43,484 nucleotides of DNA, taken from positions 1 through 43,484 of the forward strand of contig CAZIHO010000014.1 in the NCBI GenBank assembly GCA_964538875.1, given 5' to 3'. The translations under genes were made by a program, and so were the position numbers. Numbering within the stretch: the first letter of the stretch is position 1; each line of letters begins with the position of its first letter. The notes under the pieces were generated by a model. The model searched no databases and had not been told where the DNA came from. It saw nothing but the letters and a program-made list of their open reading frames with translations. The DNA comes from CAZIHO01 sp964538875 (GTDB taxonomy: Bacteria > Pseudomonadota > Gammaproteobacteria > Chromatiales > Chromatiaceae). Shown piece after piece: positions 1 to 7,672 of the stretch.

Positions 1-377
1 TGGAAGCCGTCAATTATCAAGCCTTCGTCGGGGTGTTGATCGAGGGGTTCAAAGCGCAGCAACGGGAACTTTCCCAAGTCCGAACCGAGAATCAGACGCA
101 ACGACTGGAATTGAGCCAGGTCCGGGCCGAGAATCAGACGCAGCAAGCCAAGTTGGAAACCCAGCAACAGGAACTGTCCCAAGTCCGGACCGAGAATCAG
201 GTTCAGCAAGCCAAGTTGGAAACCCAGCAACAAGAACTCGCCCAACTCCGGGCCGACCAGAACCAACAATTGGCCGCGCTGCGGGAACAATTGGCGTTAC
301 TAGAAGTCCGCCTGGCCTTATCCCAAGGCACGGCTCCGTCCGTTTCTTCTGTTTTCCCCAGGACTCGCGAGCATTGA
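1..377 (+). CDS. C-terminal end of a coiled-coil protein, possibly a peptidase S74 (tail-fibre chaperone) type protein; 5' end outside window
   Basis: The reading frame is open from the window edge (first codon at position 3) and stops at 375-377, so only the last ~125 residues are present. A GTG at 33 could be taken as a start, but the frame continues upstream as EAVNYQAFVGVLIEGFKAQQ. This resembles the segment just before the terminal coiled coil in proteins with an intramolecular chaperone of endosialidase (S74) domain, which often read 'NY..fvpvLIEa.KeQq'. The rest is glutamine- and glutamate-rich heptad sequence (ELSQVR, AENQTQQAKLETQQQ) forming a long coiled coil, followed by a short Ser/Pro tail. 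The coil contains 21-residue repeats at DNA level. The family call is inference from this short motif; the coiled coil is directly visible. Confidence 0.55.
   Translation, partial: EAVNYQAFVGVLIEGFKAQQRELSQVRTENQTQRLELSQVRAENQTQQAKLETQQQELSQVRTENQVQQAKLETQQQELAQLRADQNQQLAALREQLALLEVRLALSQGTAPSVSSVFPRTREH
66..260 (+). repeat. In-frame tandem repeats encoding coiled-coil heptads (63-bp period)
   Basis: Two nearly identical 63-bp units (108-170 and 171-233) each encode ELSQVR-x-ENQ-x-QQAKLETQQQ, which is 21 residues or three heptads. A 14-residue partial unit precedes them at 66-107 and a decayed one follows from 234. The period is a multiple of the heptad, so copy-number change would lengthen or shorten the coil without breaking its phase. 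Confidence 0.8.
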
Positions 378-429
378 TGACGCTGGTTTATCTAAAATCA
401 ATGAGTTAGGAGCGCAAGGTTGGTGGGGA

Positions 430-452
430 CAGTCGTTGGGCGGCGGCGACTG
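430..452. terminator. Hairpin between convergent genes
   Basis: CAGTCG (430-435) and CGACTG (447-452) are a perfect inverted repeat with an 11-base loop. It lies between the coiled-coil gene (+) and the phytochrome gene (-), which converge here. No T-run follows on either strand, so a terminator role rests on position only. Confidence 0.3.
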
Positions 453-496
453 AACTACAACTCCCTTGAATTGGGGTGGACTACCGGAATTGGCGG

Positions 497-1954
497 CTAC
501 TGGCTTGGCAGTTGATAGAGAAAGTCCCGCAGTTTGAGGGCCAGGAGACGGATTTCGCTATCCCAGGGGCGGCTGTGGTCCCGGCGTTGTTCCACCCATT
601 GGTCGAAAGAGCGGCGCGGGGCGATGTCCAATTGGCCGTTCTGGTATTCCACCGGCTTGTTAGGATTGCCGCCCCAGGCGACTTGGTAGAGGTGTTCGGC
701 GCGGCACAGGTAGAGGCGGGGTCCTTGGCGGTCGCCGAGGCGGCCGCGCAGCGCCAGGGCGCCGGCGATGGCGGACGGGGGGAAGTGGGGCACCTGGCGC
801 GCCAGGTTATCGCCGAGCCATAGAACCTCATCCTGCCCGGCGCAAAACCAGGCGTCGAAGCGGTCTAGGGCGGCGGATTCCAGAACCAGACCGGCCCGGT
901 ACCACTGCTGGTCCCAGCAGAGCAGCGCCCCATCGACCTGAAATTCTTGCAGCAGCCAGGCGCCTAGTTCCGGCCAGGCCTGGGCGACGCCACCCCGGGA
1001 GCGCACCAGGTCCCGCAGGCCACCAAACTGGCGGCTCAGTCGGTCCAGCATGGCCATGCGGCGGGCGGATTGGCAGCGAATAACTTCCAAGGCGTGGTGA
1101 TGGGCTAGTTCGGCCAGTTTCTCCAGGGTTTTCAGGGGCGGACGGTGGGGCTGGGAATGGTGGGCGGCGACCAGGGCGATCAGGGTACCGGCGGATACCA
1201 GGGGCAGGGACAGGGATGCGCGCACCCCCATGTTGGCCAGATAGGCCCGGTGTACCGGGGAGACGCTGCGCAAATCGGACCAGGTGAGGTCCGCTGGCGC
1301 CGGGTCCCGCCCCACCAAAGGCACCGGATCGGCGCGGGCGTCCCCAATCATGCGCCAGGGATTTTTCAGGTACAGGTCCCGGGCCACGCGGGGAATGTCG
1401 GTGGCGGGAAAACGCAACCCCAGGTAACTGCCGAACAGGTCGCCGCGCCGGGCTTCGGCGGTGACTTCGCCATCGCCGTTGTCATGGAAGCGGTAGTACA
1501 TGACCCGCTCGAAGCCACTGAGTTGGGCGACTTGGTCCACCAGGTGTTGGCGCGCCAGGAGCAAGTCGGTCGCCGCGACCGTGGGCACTTGGGGCCGGTC
1601 GGCAGGTTGGGGGGATGGGCCGGCCCGGTTGGGCACCAGTTCAATGATGATGCTGCCTCCGGCGCCCCGGCTGACCAGGGCGTCCAGGACCCCGGCCCGG
1701 CCTGGTACGGCGGCGTCCCAGATTTGACGGCTACCCGGCGTTTCGGCGAGTCCCTCCAGCAGAAAACCCAGGCCCTCCGGGAGGGGTTGGTCGAGCAGTT
1801 GTTCCGGGGTGAACTCCAGGAATTCCCCCAGGTTGGCGGCCAGGTGGCTGAGCAGGCCGGATTGATCCAGCATGAGCAGGGTGCCGTCGGGGATGATCTG
1901 GCCCGACCGGTGTAGCTGTTCTTGCTCGCAATGCGCCAGGGTCCAATGATCCAT
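497..1954 (-). CDS. Bacteriophytochrome photosensory core (PAS-GAF-PHY) without an output domain
   Basis: A red/far-red photoreceptor module of 485 residues. The start is the ATG at 1954. An open frame continues to 2140, but this start puts the bilin-attachment Cys at residue 9 (AHCEQEQLHRSGQI), matching the N-terminal Cys of bacteriophytochromes. PAS covers about 10-115. The GAF domain (~130-295) has PATDIP (183-188, pyrrole-water Asp186), SPVHRAY with His235, and AHHS (264-267). PHY (~310-480) carries WGGNP (428-431) and the tongue motif PRRSF (446-450). All key chromophore residues are present, so it should bind biliverdin. The protein stops right after the PHY helix: there is no histidine kinase, GGDEF or other effector, and no effector gene is adjacent. 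It must signal through a partner, or the gene was truncated. No heme oxygenase gene lies in the window. Confidence 0.92.
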   Translation of the reverse strand: MDHWTLAHCEQEQLHRSGQIIPDGTLLMLDQSGLLSHLAANLGEFLEFTPEQLLDQPLPEGLGFLLEGLAETPGSRQIWDAAVPGRAGVLDALVSRGAGGSIIIELVPNRAGPSPQPADRPQVPTVAATDLLLARQHLVDQVAQLSGFERVMYYRFHDNGDGEVTAEARRGDLFGSYLGLRFPATDIPRVARDLYLKNPWRMIGDARADPVPLVGRDPAPADLTWSDLRSVSPVHRAYLANMGVRASLSLPLVSAGTLIALVAAHHSQPHRPPLKTLEKLAELAHHHALEVIRCQSARRMAMLDRLSRQFGGLRDLVRSRGGVAQAWPELGAWLLQEFQVDGALLCWDQQWYRAGLVLESAALDRFDAWFCAGQDEVLWLGDNLARQVPHFPPSAIAGALALRGRLGDRQGPRLYLCRAEHLYQVAWGGNPNKPVEYQNGQLDIAPRRSFDQWVEQRRDHSRPWDSEIRLLALKLRDFLYQLPSQ

Positions 1955-2365
1955 TGACTTTGAGTCCAGCCGAGGGTGGTGATGACGTTTCTTGGTGGAG
2001 ACGCCGGAACCAGGGAGAGTTCCAGTTTCTGCCGAGGCCGCCCGGTGGCCTTTGACGGCTACAGGGCGGATGCGACCCAGGCGGCGCGGCGGGCAGTTGG
2101 CGCTGGGCCAGGGCCGCGCCTCCGCACGGATCTCAGGCACCAGGCTAGGCCCCAGCCGCTGTCCAGGATACTCAAATTGTTGGTTAGATTGGCGGACTTT
2201 TCCAGATGCTGCCGCCAGCGATGCCGGCCTAAGGTCCTATGGGGGTCCTTAGTTCCAGATACGGCTGGCCATGTGGCGGTGATTGGCCGGTGGTTGGGCG
2301 CCTGGGGCCCACCACCAGCCCCGCGGCCGCGCCAGGGGCTCGGCCGTGGGGGTCCGGGTCAATGC
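1955..2365. other. Non-coding gap upstream of the phytochrome gene, with one hairpin
   Basis: About 410 bases separate the VWA gene's 3' end from the phytochrome start, both on the minus strand. At 2289-2316 an imperfect GC-rich hairpin (GGTGGTTGGGC pairing with GCCCACCACC, one bulged base) lies just past the VWA stop and may end that transcript. I see no convincing -35/-10 pair or Shine-Dalgarno for the phytochrome. The open frame extending the phytochrome N-terminus to 2140 has no recognisable domain. Confidence 0.4.
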
Positions 2366-3553
2366 TCAGAAGCTGGCTGAGTCGGACTCATAACGCAGGC
2401 CCTTGGTCTTGGCCTGGTCCTTGATGGCGCCATAGAGTTTCTGGTCCAGGGACTCCTTGGCGCCGCCCGCCCTTTCCACCTTATCCCGCAAATAGTCGTT
2501 GCGTTGCCGGCTGAGGTCCTCCGCTTCCTTTTTGAGGATTTCCCGTTGTTTGCCGGTTTCTTCGATGAAGGCCTGGCGCTCCTCCGGGGCCAAGACCTGC
2601 ACCGGGGCCGGCAGGGCGGCCGGGGCCAGCTTGGCCGGATCCACCCGGCCGCTTTTGACGTCCTCCACCAGGTCCTTGCCGCCTAGGAAGTTATCCTGGC
2701 CAGCCTTGGACGAGTTGAAGACGGCCCGGCGGGCCTGGGATTCCACGGACGCAGTGCTGTGGACCTTGCTGGCGGCGTCCTGCTTGGCCTTGGCTTCCGC
2801 TAGTTCGCCGGCGCTGCCATAACCGAGCCGGGTGGCGTCCATCTTGGCGGCGACTTCAGCCAAGCGGGCGTCGTAGGGGGTGGCTAGCGCCACGGCGCCG
2901 CCGTCTTGGGAAACCTGGAAATATTGGCCATTGCCCAATTGGGCGATGCGCTGCCATGCGGACGTGGTGTCGGTTTGGACGCCGCATTGGATGCTGTTGA
3001 CCAGAATGCCCTTGTCTTTGGCCTTGGCTAGGGTGACCGGATATTTGACGTCGTCCTGGTAATCCATGTGGGGCGGGGCGTCCCCCACCAGGAACACCAC
3101 CTTGTAGGTTTGGGGATCCTGGCTCCAGGAGATGCGATTCACGGCGTCGTCCAACGCCTGATTGACGCTCTCGGGACCATCGCCGCCCCCGTCGGCCTTG
3201 AAGTCCATGAGGGTGGCGTGCAGGCTGTCCAGGTCCGTGGAGAGGTTCACCACTTTGGTCACGTACTGGTCGCCCCGGTCCCGGTAGGCCACCAGACCCA
3301 GGCGGATTTCCGGGGTGGGCTGGGCCTGGGCCATGCTGGAGGCGATGGACCAGATCTTGTCCTTGGCGGCCTGGATGAGGCCGCCCATGCTGCCGGTGGT
3401 ATCCAGCACGAACACTGCTTCCACCTTGGGCTTGGTGTCGTTGGACGGCAGCACCGGGGGCGGCGGGTCCTGTACGCTGGACAGGGCCGGGTAATAGGCA
3501 ATGGCGAGGCCGGTGGCGGCGAGTAGGGCGGCGGCAACGAAGGGGGTTTTCAT
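2366..3553 (-). CDS. Exported von Willebrand factor A (VWA) domain protein
   Basis: 395 residues, starting at the ATG at 3553 after a TGGAG ribosome site. The frame extends upstream, but this start gives a clean N-terminal signal or anchor (MKTPFVAAALLAATGLAIAYY). The VWA domain (~45-240) opens with VFVLDTTGSMGG, a DxTxS-type metal-ion (MIDAS) motif. It continues with GLVAYRDRGD, a GGGDGPE loop and VGDAPPHMDY, typical of bacterial VWA proteins that bind a partner through a divalent cation. The C-terminal 130 residues are charged and probably helical (EERQAFIEETGKQREILKKEAEDL). It is last in an operon with a PspA-like protein and a membrane protein (16-base gap), so it may recruit a partner at the envelope. 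The ligand is unknown. Confidence 0.85.
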   Translation of the reverse strand: MKTPFVAAALLAATGLAIAYYPALSSVQDPPPPVLPSNDTKPKVEAVFVLDTTGSMGGLIQAAKDKIWSIASSMAQAQPTPEIRLGLVAYRDRGDQYVTKVVNLSTDLDSLHATLMDFKADGGGDGPESVNQALDDAVNRISWSQDPQTYKVVFLVGDAPPHMDYQDDVKYPVTLAKAKDKGILVNSIQCGVQTDTTSAWQRIAQLGNGQYFQVSQDGGAVALATPYDARLAEVAAKMDATRLGYGSAGELAEAKAKQDAASKVHSTASVESQARRAVFNSSKAGQDNFLGGKDLVEDVKSGRVDPAKLAPAALPAPVQVLAPEERQAFIEETGKQREILKKEAEDLSRQRNDYLRDKVERAGGAKESLDQKLYGAIKDQAKTKGLRYESDSASF

Positions 3554-3569
3554 GGGATGCACTCCAGGG

Positions 3570-4127
3570 TTAGGGACGGGAAGCCAGGGACCGCAGCGCC
3601 GCTTCGGCGCCCCGGTAGGCCTGCTCAAAGGGGTCTGGGTCCTGGGCGGCGCGGCGGCGGGCGCCCAGCTCCGGCGGAATCAGCACAAACAGGGCCTGCA
3701 CCAGGAAAAAGCTCCAGCAGGCCAGGGCCAGACTGCCGGAGTGGCCGAGCGCCCACACCGCCGCGCCCAGACCCAGGGCGGTCAAACCCAGGTCCAGCAG
3801 GGCGGCCAGCCAGCCGGCTTGGTGATAGAGGGAGCGGGCCAGCCAGACCAGGCCGGCCTGGACGAGGATGAACAGGGGCAGGGACAGGCCCCCCAGCCAG
3901 GCGCCGGCGGTCAGCAGACTCCATAGGGCCATCAGGGTGACCCGGCCTACCCGGCACTGGCCCAGGGCCAGCAGGTACAGGACATAGCCGAACGCCAGTC
4001 CGGTAATGACTAGGCGGGCGTTGACGCCCGGCGCCACGAACAGTCCGAGTCCGGCGTAGCCGGCGCCGGCGCCCAGGGCGGCGATCAGGGCGACGCCCAC
4101 GCCTTGCGCGAAGCTGGGGCGGTTCAT
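3570..4127 (-). CDS. Integral membrane protein of unknown function, middle gene of the PspA-like/VWA operon
   Basis: 185 residues and very hydrophobic. I count about five membrane segments (around residues 9-31, 36-54, 62-78, 80-96 and 105-140), ending in a short charged cytoplasmic-looking tail (ARRRAAQDPDPFEQAYRGAE). I recognise no family. The start at 4127 overlaps the PspA-like stop in an ATGA arrangement, indicating translational coupling. With a membrane-remodelling homologue before it and a VWA protein after it, a role as membrane anchor for either partner is plausible but unproven. Confidence 0.75.
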   Translation of the reverse strand: MNRPSFAQGVGVALIAALGAGAGYAGLGLFVAPGVNARLVITGLAFGYVLYLLALGQCRVGRVTLMALWSLLTAGAWLGGLSLPLFILVQAGLVWLARSLYHQAGWLAALLDLGLTALGLGAAVWALGHSGSLALACWSFFLVQALFVLIPPELGARRRAAQDPDPFEQAYRGAEAALRSLASRP

Positions 4128-4666
4128 AGGGTCTTGCTCCTCTGTTGCTTAGCCAGCAAGAAGGCCACTTCTACGTCCTCGGCCCGCACGCCGGACTCCG
4201 GGACGCCGGCCCAGCGATCTTCTGGTTCCGTGGGCGCCTGCTCCGCAGCCAGCACTTCGGCGGACTGGCGCATGGCTTCCACGCGGTCCCGGCGTTCCGC
4301 GACCCGGGCAGACAGTTCGGAGTGGCGGTCAGCCAAGGTTTCCCGCCGGCGCACCAGCACCCGCCGGGTCTGTTCCGCCTCCAGCCGGCGCCGCACCAGG
4401 GCCCGGGCCAGGTCTTCCTTGCCGGCCTGAAAGCAGGCGTCCAGTTCGGGTTCCAAGTCCGCCAGGGCGCGGTCCAGATTGGCCAGCCGCTTGGCCACTT
4501 GGCCCTGCTCCAATTCCAGCGCCCGCAACTGGCGCTGGTCCTCGGCCAGGGCTTGTTCCATGTCCCGCACTGCTTGGCGGAGCACCAGCTCGGGCTCCTC
4601 CAAACGGTCCAGCACCGCGTGCAAGTCGGCGCGAAACAGGCGCGCCACCCGATTGATGAGTGCCAT
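4124..4666 (-). CDS. PspA/IM30-family coiled-coil protein
   Basis: 180 residues, shorter than E. coli PspA (222). The N-terminus MALINRVARLFRADLHAVLDRLEEPELVLRQAVRDME has the amphipathic helix and first helical hairpin of PspA/Vipp1 proteins. These are peripheral inner-membrane proteins that polymerise on stressed membranes and repair leaks. Nearly the whole length (20-150) is alpha-helical coiled coil rich in Glu, Arg and Leu; the tail is unlike PspA. The TAGGAGA ribosome site is well placed. No PspF, PspB or PspC lies next to it; the partners here are a membrane protein and a VWA protein. A palindrome at 4748-4774 lies 82 bases upstream of the start. The family call is solid; the role is inferred. 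Confidence 0.82.
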   Translation of the reverse strand: MALINRVARLFRADLHAVLDRLEEPELVLRQAVRDMEQALAEDQRQLRALELEQGQVAKRLANLDRALADLEPELDACFQAGKEDLARALVRRRLEAEQTRRVLVRRRETLADRHSELSARVAERRDRVEAMRQSAEVLAAEQAPTEPEDRWAGVPESGVRAEDVEVAFLLAKQQRSKTL

Positions 4667-4747
4667 GGGGGTGTCTCCTAGGTCTGGCTGTTGGGGTTCG
4701 ACAAGGCCAGTCTAGGGAGGCCGGTTCTGCGGCTGTAGGACCAGTTT

Positions 4748-4774
4748 GGTAAAACCTGGCGCGCCCGCTTTACC
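4748..4774. promoter_or_regulatory. Dyad symmetry upstream of the pspA-like operon, possible operator
   Basis: GGTAAA (4748-4753) and TTTACC (4769-4774) are perfect inverted arms around a central GGCGCGCC self-palindrome (4758-4765). The element lies between the secreted-protein gene's hairpin and the pspA-like start, about 80 bases from that ATG. Such symmetry suits a dimeric regulator, but no regulator is identified and chance is possible. Confidence 0.35.
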
Positions 4775-4806
4775 GGGGGTTTACATAGAGAGGAGCTTCG
4801 GCGGCT

Positions 4807-4826
4807 CCAGCAGCGGCTGCTGCTGG
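4807..4826 (-). terminator. Hairpin downstream of the small secreted protein gene
   Basis: CCAGCAGC / GCTGCTGG is a perfect 8-bp stem with a GGCT tetraloop, starting 13 bases past the stop codon of the minus-strand gene ending at 4840. There is no U-tract after it, so an intrinsic terminator is only possible, though the position is right. Confidence 0.45.
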
Positions 4827-4839
4827 GGCGAGGGGCGGA

Positions 4840-5253
4840 CTACTGCTTGACCAGTTCCAGTTCGGACGCTAACGACAGGCTGCTACCGGGCTCGGTGCCC
4901 GCGATGCCCTTGATGAGTTTGCCGGATTCGCTGACCACGAAGTAATGGGGATTGCTGATGTCTTCCAGGTAGCCGGAACAGGTGGCGCTGTCGTAATACA
5001 CAGCAACATCTTCATGGACGGTTTCCAGCGCTGGCTTGCCGGTATTGGCGTCCGCCTTGAACATCTTGGTGTAGTGGAGTCTGGCATCGCTGATGGTGGC
5101 CAGGGCGATCACGTAGGTGATGTTGGTCAGACCTCGATCCATGGTGGTCTTGCGGGCGGACAACAGGTAATTGCCATCCAGGTTGACCGGGCAACCGGCG
5201 TGGCTGAGGCCGGTCGCCAAGCCGAGGGTCAGGGCCGCGATGAGGGTTTTCAT
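4840..5253 (-). CDS. Small secreted protein, unknown family
   Basis: 137 residues with a clear Sec signal peptide (MKTLIAALTLGLATGLSHA, cleavage near A19-G20). The mature part has two cysteines (in AGCPVN and SATCSGY) that could form one disulfide, and is predicted mostly beta: DGNYLLSARKT, YVIALATISD, DVAVYYDSAT, HYFVVSESGKLIKGIAG. It resembles no family I recognise. The start is set by a TGGAGA site 7 bases upstream. It probably forms its own transcription unit, since a hairpin follows and 173 bases separate it from the pspA-like gene. Confidence 0.7.
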   Translation of the reverse strand: MKTLIAALTLGLATGLSHAGCPVNLDGNYLLSARKTTMDRGLTNITYVIALATISDARLHYTKMFKADANTGKPALETVHEDVAVYYDSATCSGYLEDISNPHYFVVSESGKLIKGIAGTEPGSSLSLASELELVKQ

Positions 5254-5364
5254 GGGATGTCTCCAGCTACTTCCACAGCGGACGAGGGGGCGGGATTTTG
5301 GGACACCGGCCCCTAATCACGGGGCCTGTCCTCCTACCACCCAAGCAAAGCAGAGCATTGCCCC

Positions 5365-5688
5365 TTATTCAATGGGGAAATGGGCGTCGCAACCCCGGCC
5401 GGCCGCAATCCAGCGATAGGCCAGGCGTTTGGCCCAGGACGGCGGCAGCCAGCGCCAATACTGCCCGGGAAACGCCAGCGCGCCACACAGATAGCGGGAC
5501 CTGGCGGGGTCCCAAACCAGCAGTTGGCAGGCACCCTGCCTGCGGCCGGCGAGCAGGATGCCCAGGGGGCAGGGCTCCGCCGCGCAGCAGACGCCGCAGC
5601 CGTTGCAGTCGGCTCCCAGGGCTGGCTGGGCCGGCGCGCCGGCCTGGAGCAGCATGGGCGCCGGGCGGGTGGGTGAGGCGGCCGGCAT
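5365..5688 (-). CDS. Small YkgJ-type cysteine-cluster protein
   Basis: 107 residues. The motif DCNGCGVCCAAEPCPLG carries the CxxCxxCC-x4-C cluster of YkgJ-type putative zinc- or iron-chelating proteins. Two further Cys (GACQLLVW, YLCGAL) are usual in that family, and another lies near the C-terminus (GRGCDAHF). It starts 3 bases after the stop of the NAD-kinase-like gene on the same strand, so it is the third gene of the SPFH / NAD-kinase-like operon. It may bind an Fe-S cluster or Zn. Its biochemical role is unknown for the family. Confidence 0.75.
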   Translation of the reverse strand: MPAASPTRPAPMLLQAGAPAQPALGADCNGCGVCCAAEPCPLGILLAGRRQGACQLLVWDPARSRYLCGALAFPGQYWRWLPPSWAKRLAYRWIAAGRGCDAHFPIE

Positions 5689-5691
5689 GGC

Positions 5692-6624
5692 CTAGATGAC
5701 CAACATGCCCTGCTTGGCGGCGACCCGGATTTCCGCCACCAGGCCCGAGGTGAAGTTCAGAAAGTCCGCCTCGATGCCGTCGCTGAAGATCACCCCCTGT
5801 TCCGGCATCAGGGAGCGCAGCAGCAGCTTTTCGCCCTTAGGGATGCGCCCGAACACTAGGGATGCCGCCGAGGAGCGGCTCGGGTAGGGCTCTCGCACTG
5901 CGAATTGCAGGTAGTCGGCGCTCCAGTCCCAGGGCTGATAGGGTTGGCAGGGACTGGCGCCATAGGCGCCGGCGATGGCCAGGGAGCCGGTGACGATGCT
6001 TTTCATCCAGGCGGACGAGCCCAGCCCGGTGGACACGATCACCCCGCTGGACGACTGCACCTCGCTGCTACCGGCCAACTCGATGGCGTAGCGGGCGGAA
6101 ATGTGGGTACGGGGACCGATGAACAGATCATTCACCCCCAGCAGCCGCTGGCCGTTGTTCAGCACCGCTTCCGCCATGCTGATGGTCCGGACCGGGCGCC
6201 GCCCCCGGCTCAGATCGTCCAGGATACGGGACAAGTCCGGGGGCTGGAACGGCAGCAGCAGCCCGTCGAAGCGGCCGGGATCCGGGTTGACGCCGATCAG
6301 GGGCTGACCGTCCAGGTACTTGAGACTGTTGGCCACCAGGCCATCCTGGCCCAGGGCGATGAGGATGTCGTCCGGCCCGAACAGGAAATTGGGCAGAAAG
6401 GCCCGCTCGATGATCTGGTAGCGGCCCCAGGATTCCAGCACCGGCAACAGACTCTGCTTGGCCGCCACATAGGTCTCCTGTTCCCGCTCATAGTCGGAAA
6501 AGTCGGCGCCCAGGTGCTCCAGATAGAATCTGGCCTGGGCCAGGCTGTGGTAACGGGCCACCAGTTCCTCCAATCGGGTGCGCCGCGTCACCAACACCAG
6601 TTTGCGATCCCGGTCGCCGGCCAT
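5692..6624 (-). CDS. NAD kinase-like protein (ATP-NAD kinase fold, variant GQDG motif)
   Basis: 310 residues; the start is the ATG at 6624, one base after the SPFH stop. The region ILIALGQDGLV (residues ~87-96), followed by IGVNPDPGRFDGLLLPF, corresponds to the GGDGT and 'gINxGrlGFL' segments of NAD kinases. SSSGVIVSTGLGSSAW corresponds to the 'DGlivsTPTGSTAY' substrate loop, and NDLFIG to the NE/ND motif. The usual GGDG is GQDG here. NAD kinases make NADP from NAD and ATP; this divergent branch is often labelled 'sugar kinase' or 'NAD kinase' and its substrate is not established. It is flanked by an SPFH protein and a YkgJ-type protein and divergent from an NrtR-type regulator, which supports a link to NAD metabolism. 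The N-terminal ~80 residues (RTRLEELVARYHSLAQARFYLEHLG) are specific to this branch. Confidence 0.72.
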   Translation of the reverse strand: MAGDRDRKLVLVTRRTRLEELVARYHSLAQARFYLEHLGADFSDYEREQETYVAAKQSLLPVLESWGRYQIIERAFLPNFLFGPDDILIALGQDGLVANSLKYLDGQPLIGVNPDPGRFDGLLLPFQPPDLSRILDDLSRGRRPVRTISMAEAVLNNGQRLLGVNDLFIGPRTHISARYAIELAGSSEVQSSSGVIVSTGLGSSAWMKSIVTGSLAIAGAYGASPCQPYQPWDWSADYLQFAVREPYPSRSSAASLVFGRIPKGEKLLLRSLMPEQGVIFSDGIEADFLNFTSGLVAEIRVAAKQGMLVI

Positions 6625-6625
6625 G

Positions 6626-7648
6626 TCACTTGTTCCTCGTGGTACCCAACAGACTTTGTAACAACTCCGGGGACACATTGAGACTGCCGATGCGCTCCGC
6701 CCGCTCGGCGATGCCCCCGAACGCCTGGGCGATCAACTGACCCGGCTGCATACCGGCGGCGGCCAGCGCCTGCACCACCCGCGGATCGGCGGGCTGCAAC
6801 GCCTGCATCACCGCCGCCACCCGGAACGCCTCCGCTTCCGCCAGGGTGCGGCTATTCTCCGCCTGACCGCCCACCAGTTGCTTGCGCCGCTCCTCCTGGG
6901 CGATGTCCGCCTCCAGGTCTGCCCTGGCCAGGTCGTGTTTTTTGCGCCGCACCGACGCCTCGGCCTCGATCTGGGTTTCCCGGATCAGGCGCTTTTTCTG
7001 TTCCACCGCCACTTCCGTATCCAACTCACTCTCACGGATCGCCCGCTCCTGTTCCACCGCCGCGTTACGCCGGGCGAAGATGGCCTCGTCCGCCGCCTTG
7101 AGAATCTCCTCCCGCGCCTCCGCCTCCAAAGCCCGGGCAGTCTCCGGCGTCGGCTTCAGGGCCAGGATCGAGACGCCGAGCACTTCCAGGCCCATGGCCA
7201 GGATCTCCGGATGGGCCGCCAAGCGGTCCGCCACCGGCGAGGCCAGAGATTCCGAGGTTCCCAGGGCGGCGGTGAGGGGCAGGGCCTTCACCGCTTGCAG
7301 CAACAAAACCTCCACCACCGCCAGCACCCGTTGCGGTAACTTTTGCGGATCATCGGACAGATAGGTTTGGCCGTCCGGGCGCAGCGCGAAGTCCAGCATG
7401 GCTGCCGCCTTGCGGGGCTCCATGACCCGAAAAGCCACCTGACCCTGGACGGTCACGGACTGGAAGTCCCGGGTCACCAGCTCGAAGATGAAGGGCTCAT
7501 CCCGGCTGGCCACCGGTACCGCCGCCACGCTGGTGGTGGGACGATAGTAGAAGAAGGCCAGGCCGGCCCCTTCCCGGACCACCTTGCCGCCCCGGTATTT
7601 GAGCAAATAGGTGGTCGGCTGTGCTTTGACGAACGCGAAACCCAACAT
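6626..7648 (-). CDS. SPFH/Band 7 (stomatin/prohibitin-like) protein
   Basis: 340 residues. An SPFH domain (~1-170; PTTYLLKYRGGKVVREGAGLAFFYY, VTVQGQVAFRVMEP) is followed by a long charged helix (~175-285; ARRNAAVEQERAIRESELDTEVAVEQKKR) and a C-terminal part with GMQPGQLIAQAFGGIAE. SPFH proteins oligomerise into membrane-associated rings and organise microdomains. There is no obvious N-terminal transmembrane helix, so membrane attachment would be peripheral or via hydrophobic residues. The start has an excellent AGGAGG site 7 bases upstream. It is the first gene of a three-gene operon (SPFH, NAD-kinase-like, YkgJ-type) that faces nrtR across 99 bases containing a palindrome. Confidence 0.88.
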   Translation of the reverse strand: MLGFAFVKAQPTTYLLKYRGGKVVREGAGLAFFYYRPTTSVAAVPVASRDEPFIFELVTRDFQSVTVQGQVAFRVMEPRKAAAMLDFALRPDGQTYLSDDPQKLPQRVLAVVEVLLLQAVKALPLTAALGTSESLASPVADRLAAHPEILAMGLEVLGVSILALKPTPETARALEAEAREEILKAADEAIFARRNAAVEQERAIRESELDTEVAVEQKKRLIRETQIEAEASVRRKKHDLARADLEADIAQEERRKQLVGGQAENSRTLAEAEAFRVAAVMQALQPADPRVVQALAAAGMQPGQLIAQAFGGIAERAERIGSLNVSPELLQSLLGTTRNK

Positions 7649-7672
7649 GGCGCGCCTCCTATAAAGATGTTC

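Noticed and set aside
476..823. Plus-strand open frames opposite the phytochrome gene (476-823 and 1145-1915)
   Set aside because: They lie entirely antisense to a gene with clear domain motifs. In GC-rich DNA long antisense frames are expected, and their translations are Gly/Gln/Val-rich without motifs.
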